DNA of 64,000 nt from CALKZN01 sp050633785 (GTDB taxonomy: Bacteria > Pseudomonadota > Gammaproteobacteria > Arenicellales > Arenicellaceae): NCBI GenBank assembly GCA_050633785.1, contig JBOEHE010000005.1:119167-183166 (forward strand). Direction: 5' to 3'. Both the position numbers and the translations under genes were made by a program. Numbering within the stretch: the first letter of the stretch is position 1; each line of letters starts with the position of its first letter. The notes under the pieces are model-generated. The model saw only the letters and a program-made list of their open reading frames with translations. It had not been told where the DNA came from and did no database searches. Below are positions 63,305 to 64,000 of this stretch, piece by piece.

Positions 63305-63465
63305 GATAATTCTCCTTCAGAAAATCGTTGCTTCTGTGTCTCTGGTAAAAGAGTCACAAAGAGCTTTAGAGCAGAACAGCTACCGATTTCCACATCAGAA
63401 ACCCAATTAGCAACTTGGGTTACCGATAAGGTTTCTGATGTAGCGAAAGCTGTCAAAATGCTCAT
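63301..63465 (-). CDS. 54-residue ORF overlapping the glnK start
   Basis: ATG at 63465 with AAGGG about ten bases upstream. It reads MSILTAFATSETLSVTQVAN, then WVSDVEIGSCSALKLF and more, and stops at TGA, which overlaps the glnK ATG (ATGA). The sigma-54 start near 63510 is 45 bases upstream, so it would be the first cistron of the glnK-amtB message. No family recognised. A 12-bp inverted repeat lies within it. It could be a true small protein, or an open frame that happens to exist in a structured leader. Confidence 0.45.
   Translation of the reverse strand: MSILTAFATSETLSVTQVANWVSDVEIGSCSALKLFVTLLPETQKQRFSEGELS
63392..63441 (-). promoter_or_regulatory. Alternative hairpins in the glnK leader
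   Basis: ACATCAGAAACC (63392-63403) pairs perfectly with GGTTTCTGATGT (63430-63441). AACCCAA (63400-63406) pairs with TTGGGTT (63415-63421). The two stems share bases 63400-63403, so they exclude each other, as in attenuator-type leaders. No known riboswitch is recognised. Confidence 0.4.
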
Positions 63466-63520
63466 AAACAAATGCCCTTGTATTGAATGTGAATAATATA
63501 AATTTATTACGGCCTGTTAA

Positions 63521-63536
63521 TGCAACATGCATGCCA
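63521..63536 (-). promoter_or_regulatory. Sigma-54 promoter of glnK-amtB
   Basis: Read leftward, TGGCATGCATGTTGCA fits the -24/-12 consensus: GG and GC are ten bases apart and the TTGC core is exact. The expected start is near 63510. Confidence 0.85.
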
Positions 63537-63618
63537 ACTAGACAGAAAAAGTAAATTCCTTTTTAAATTAGATACTTAAGAGTCTTCGACAAAAGTTGAA
63601 ATTTATACTCATCAGTTT

Positions 63619-63637
63619 ACGCTCCATTGTGGTGCGT
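63619..63637. promoter_or_regulatory. Probable NtrC enhancer site 1
   Basis: ACGCTCCA, TTG, TGGTGCGT: seven of eight arm bases match in symmetry and the TGGTGC half is the NtrC consensus. Centred about 117 bases upstream of the sigma-54 start, a normal enhancer distance. Confidence 0.65.
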
Positions 63638-63711
63638 AAAAAATTCAAATGCCCTCTTATGTTGCATTTCTGAAAACTCCTTCTTTCAGATCAAAATATC
63701 CTGTGATATTT

Positions 63712-63726
63712 GCACTGAATCAGTGC
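63712..63726. promoter_or_regulatory. Possible NtrC enhancer site 2
   Basis: GCACTGAATCAGTGC has perfect six-base arms with the GCAC-N7-GTGC spacing of NtrC sites, though the inner bases differ from consensus. Centred about 208 bases upstream of the glnK start of transcription. Confidence 0.45.
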
Positions 63727-63770
63727 TTATCACTAACAATATTCACGCTAACTGTATTCCATAAAGATCG

Positions 63771-63772
63771 NN
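63771..63772. other. Scaffold gap (two N) upstream of glnK
   Basis: Second two-N join. Together with the gap at 63158 it isolates a 611-base contig holding the glnK 5' end and its promoter. Adjacency of glnK to pnp is therefore a scaffold claim, not a contiguous read. Confidence 0.9.
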
Positions 63773-63777
63773 CCACA

Positions 63778-63811
63778 AAAAAAGCCTGTCCAAAAAATGG
63801 ACAGGCTTTTT
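63778..63811 (-). terminator. Rho-independent terminator of pnp
   Basis: AGCCTGTCCA (63783-63792) pairs with TGGACAGGCT (63798-63807) around an A-rich 5-base loop, extended by A-T pairs. Read leftward it ends in TTTTTTTG. It lies 52 bases after the pnp stop; the symmetry would also stop rightward transcripts. Confidence 0.9.
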
Positions 63812-63863
63812 GATAATGTACAGTGGTTTTAAGCCACCGTTATCACGACATAAAAAACAATAT

Positions 63864-64000
63864 TTATGACGCTTGTTCAACCTCTTTCATGCTTAAGCGA
63901 ATTTTGCCTTGACGATCAACTTCCAACACCTTGACCGTGACTTCCTGCCCTTCTGACAGGTAATCATTGACATCATTGACACGCTCTTCAGCAATCTGTG
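63864..64000 (-). CDS. pnp: Polynucleotide phosphorylase (C-terminal end only)
   Basis: The last 44 codons are in the window. They read QIAEERVNDVNDYLSEGQ, then EVTVKVLEVDRQGKIRLSMKEV, the C-terminal S1 RNA-binding domain of Pnp. The phosphorolytic 3'-5' exonuclease body lies to the right. S1 sequences are shared with other proteins, but HISQIAEERV and DRQGKIRLSMKE are typical of Pnp. Confidence 0.88.
   Translation of the reverse strand, partial: QIAEERVNDVNDYLSEGQEVTVKVLEVDRQGKIRLSMKEVEQAS

Overview
The window looks like a draft-genome contig from a marine, heterotrophic gammaproteobacterium of the Oceanospirillales/Pseudomonadales type. The support is a glnK-amtB / ubiK-comM neighbourhood as in Pseudomonas, a DcaP-like porin, a PutP-type sodium symporter, a DMSP-lyase-like cupin and moderate-to-low GC. 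Two 2-N scaffold gaps (63158-63159 and 63771-63772) mark assembly joins. No rRNA, tRNA, CRISPR array, transposase or integrase was seen.

1-24 kb: an aromatic-amino-acid / phenylacetyl-CoA catabolic block. On the minus strand are an ABC importer of the Liv family (livM partial, livH, livK-like), a DcaP-like porin and paaJ-paaI-paaH-paaG-paaF. Divergent from paaF, on the plus strand, are paaY-paaZ-paaA-B-C-D-E. paaX lies convergent to paaE. Beyond it are a DAHP-synthase-like protein that has lost most catalytic residues, an Lrp/AsnC regulator, a fused indolepyruvate/arylpyruvate:ferredoxin oxidoreductase and an aromatic aminotransferase. No paaK ligase is in the window. Aminotransferase plus oxidoreductase could make phenylacetyl-CoA directly from phenylalanine and feed PaaABCE epoxidase, PaaG isomerase, PaaZ hydrolase/dehydrogenase, PaaJ thiolase, PaaF hydratase and PaaH dehydrogenase.

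24-31 kb: PutP symporter with a divergent AraC regulator, an M50 membrane protease with a long TPR-like tail, and a YcaQ/AlkX-type DNA glycosylase.

31-44 kb: an accessory stretch of mostly small, AT-rich, poorly known genes. It holds a DKNYY-like protein, small membrane proteins, a DMSP-lyase-like cupin, a phospholipase-A2-like lipoprotein, a secreted alpha/beta hydrolase, a glyoxalase-fold protein facing a WYL regulator, DUF1643, a large secreted C25 (gingipain-like) peptidase, an RSH/MESH1-like HD protein and two probable broken small genes.

44-64 kb: comM and ubiK are separated by a DUF1501 (Tat) + dihaem lipoprotein operon. Then come a histone-deacetylase-like enzyme, an alpha-2-macroglobulin + PbpC operon, amtB, glnK (broken by a scaffold join) with a sigma-54/NtrC control region and an overlapping 54-codon upstream ORF, a strong terminator and the 3' end of pnp.
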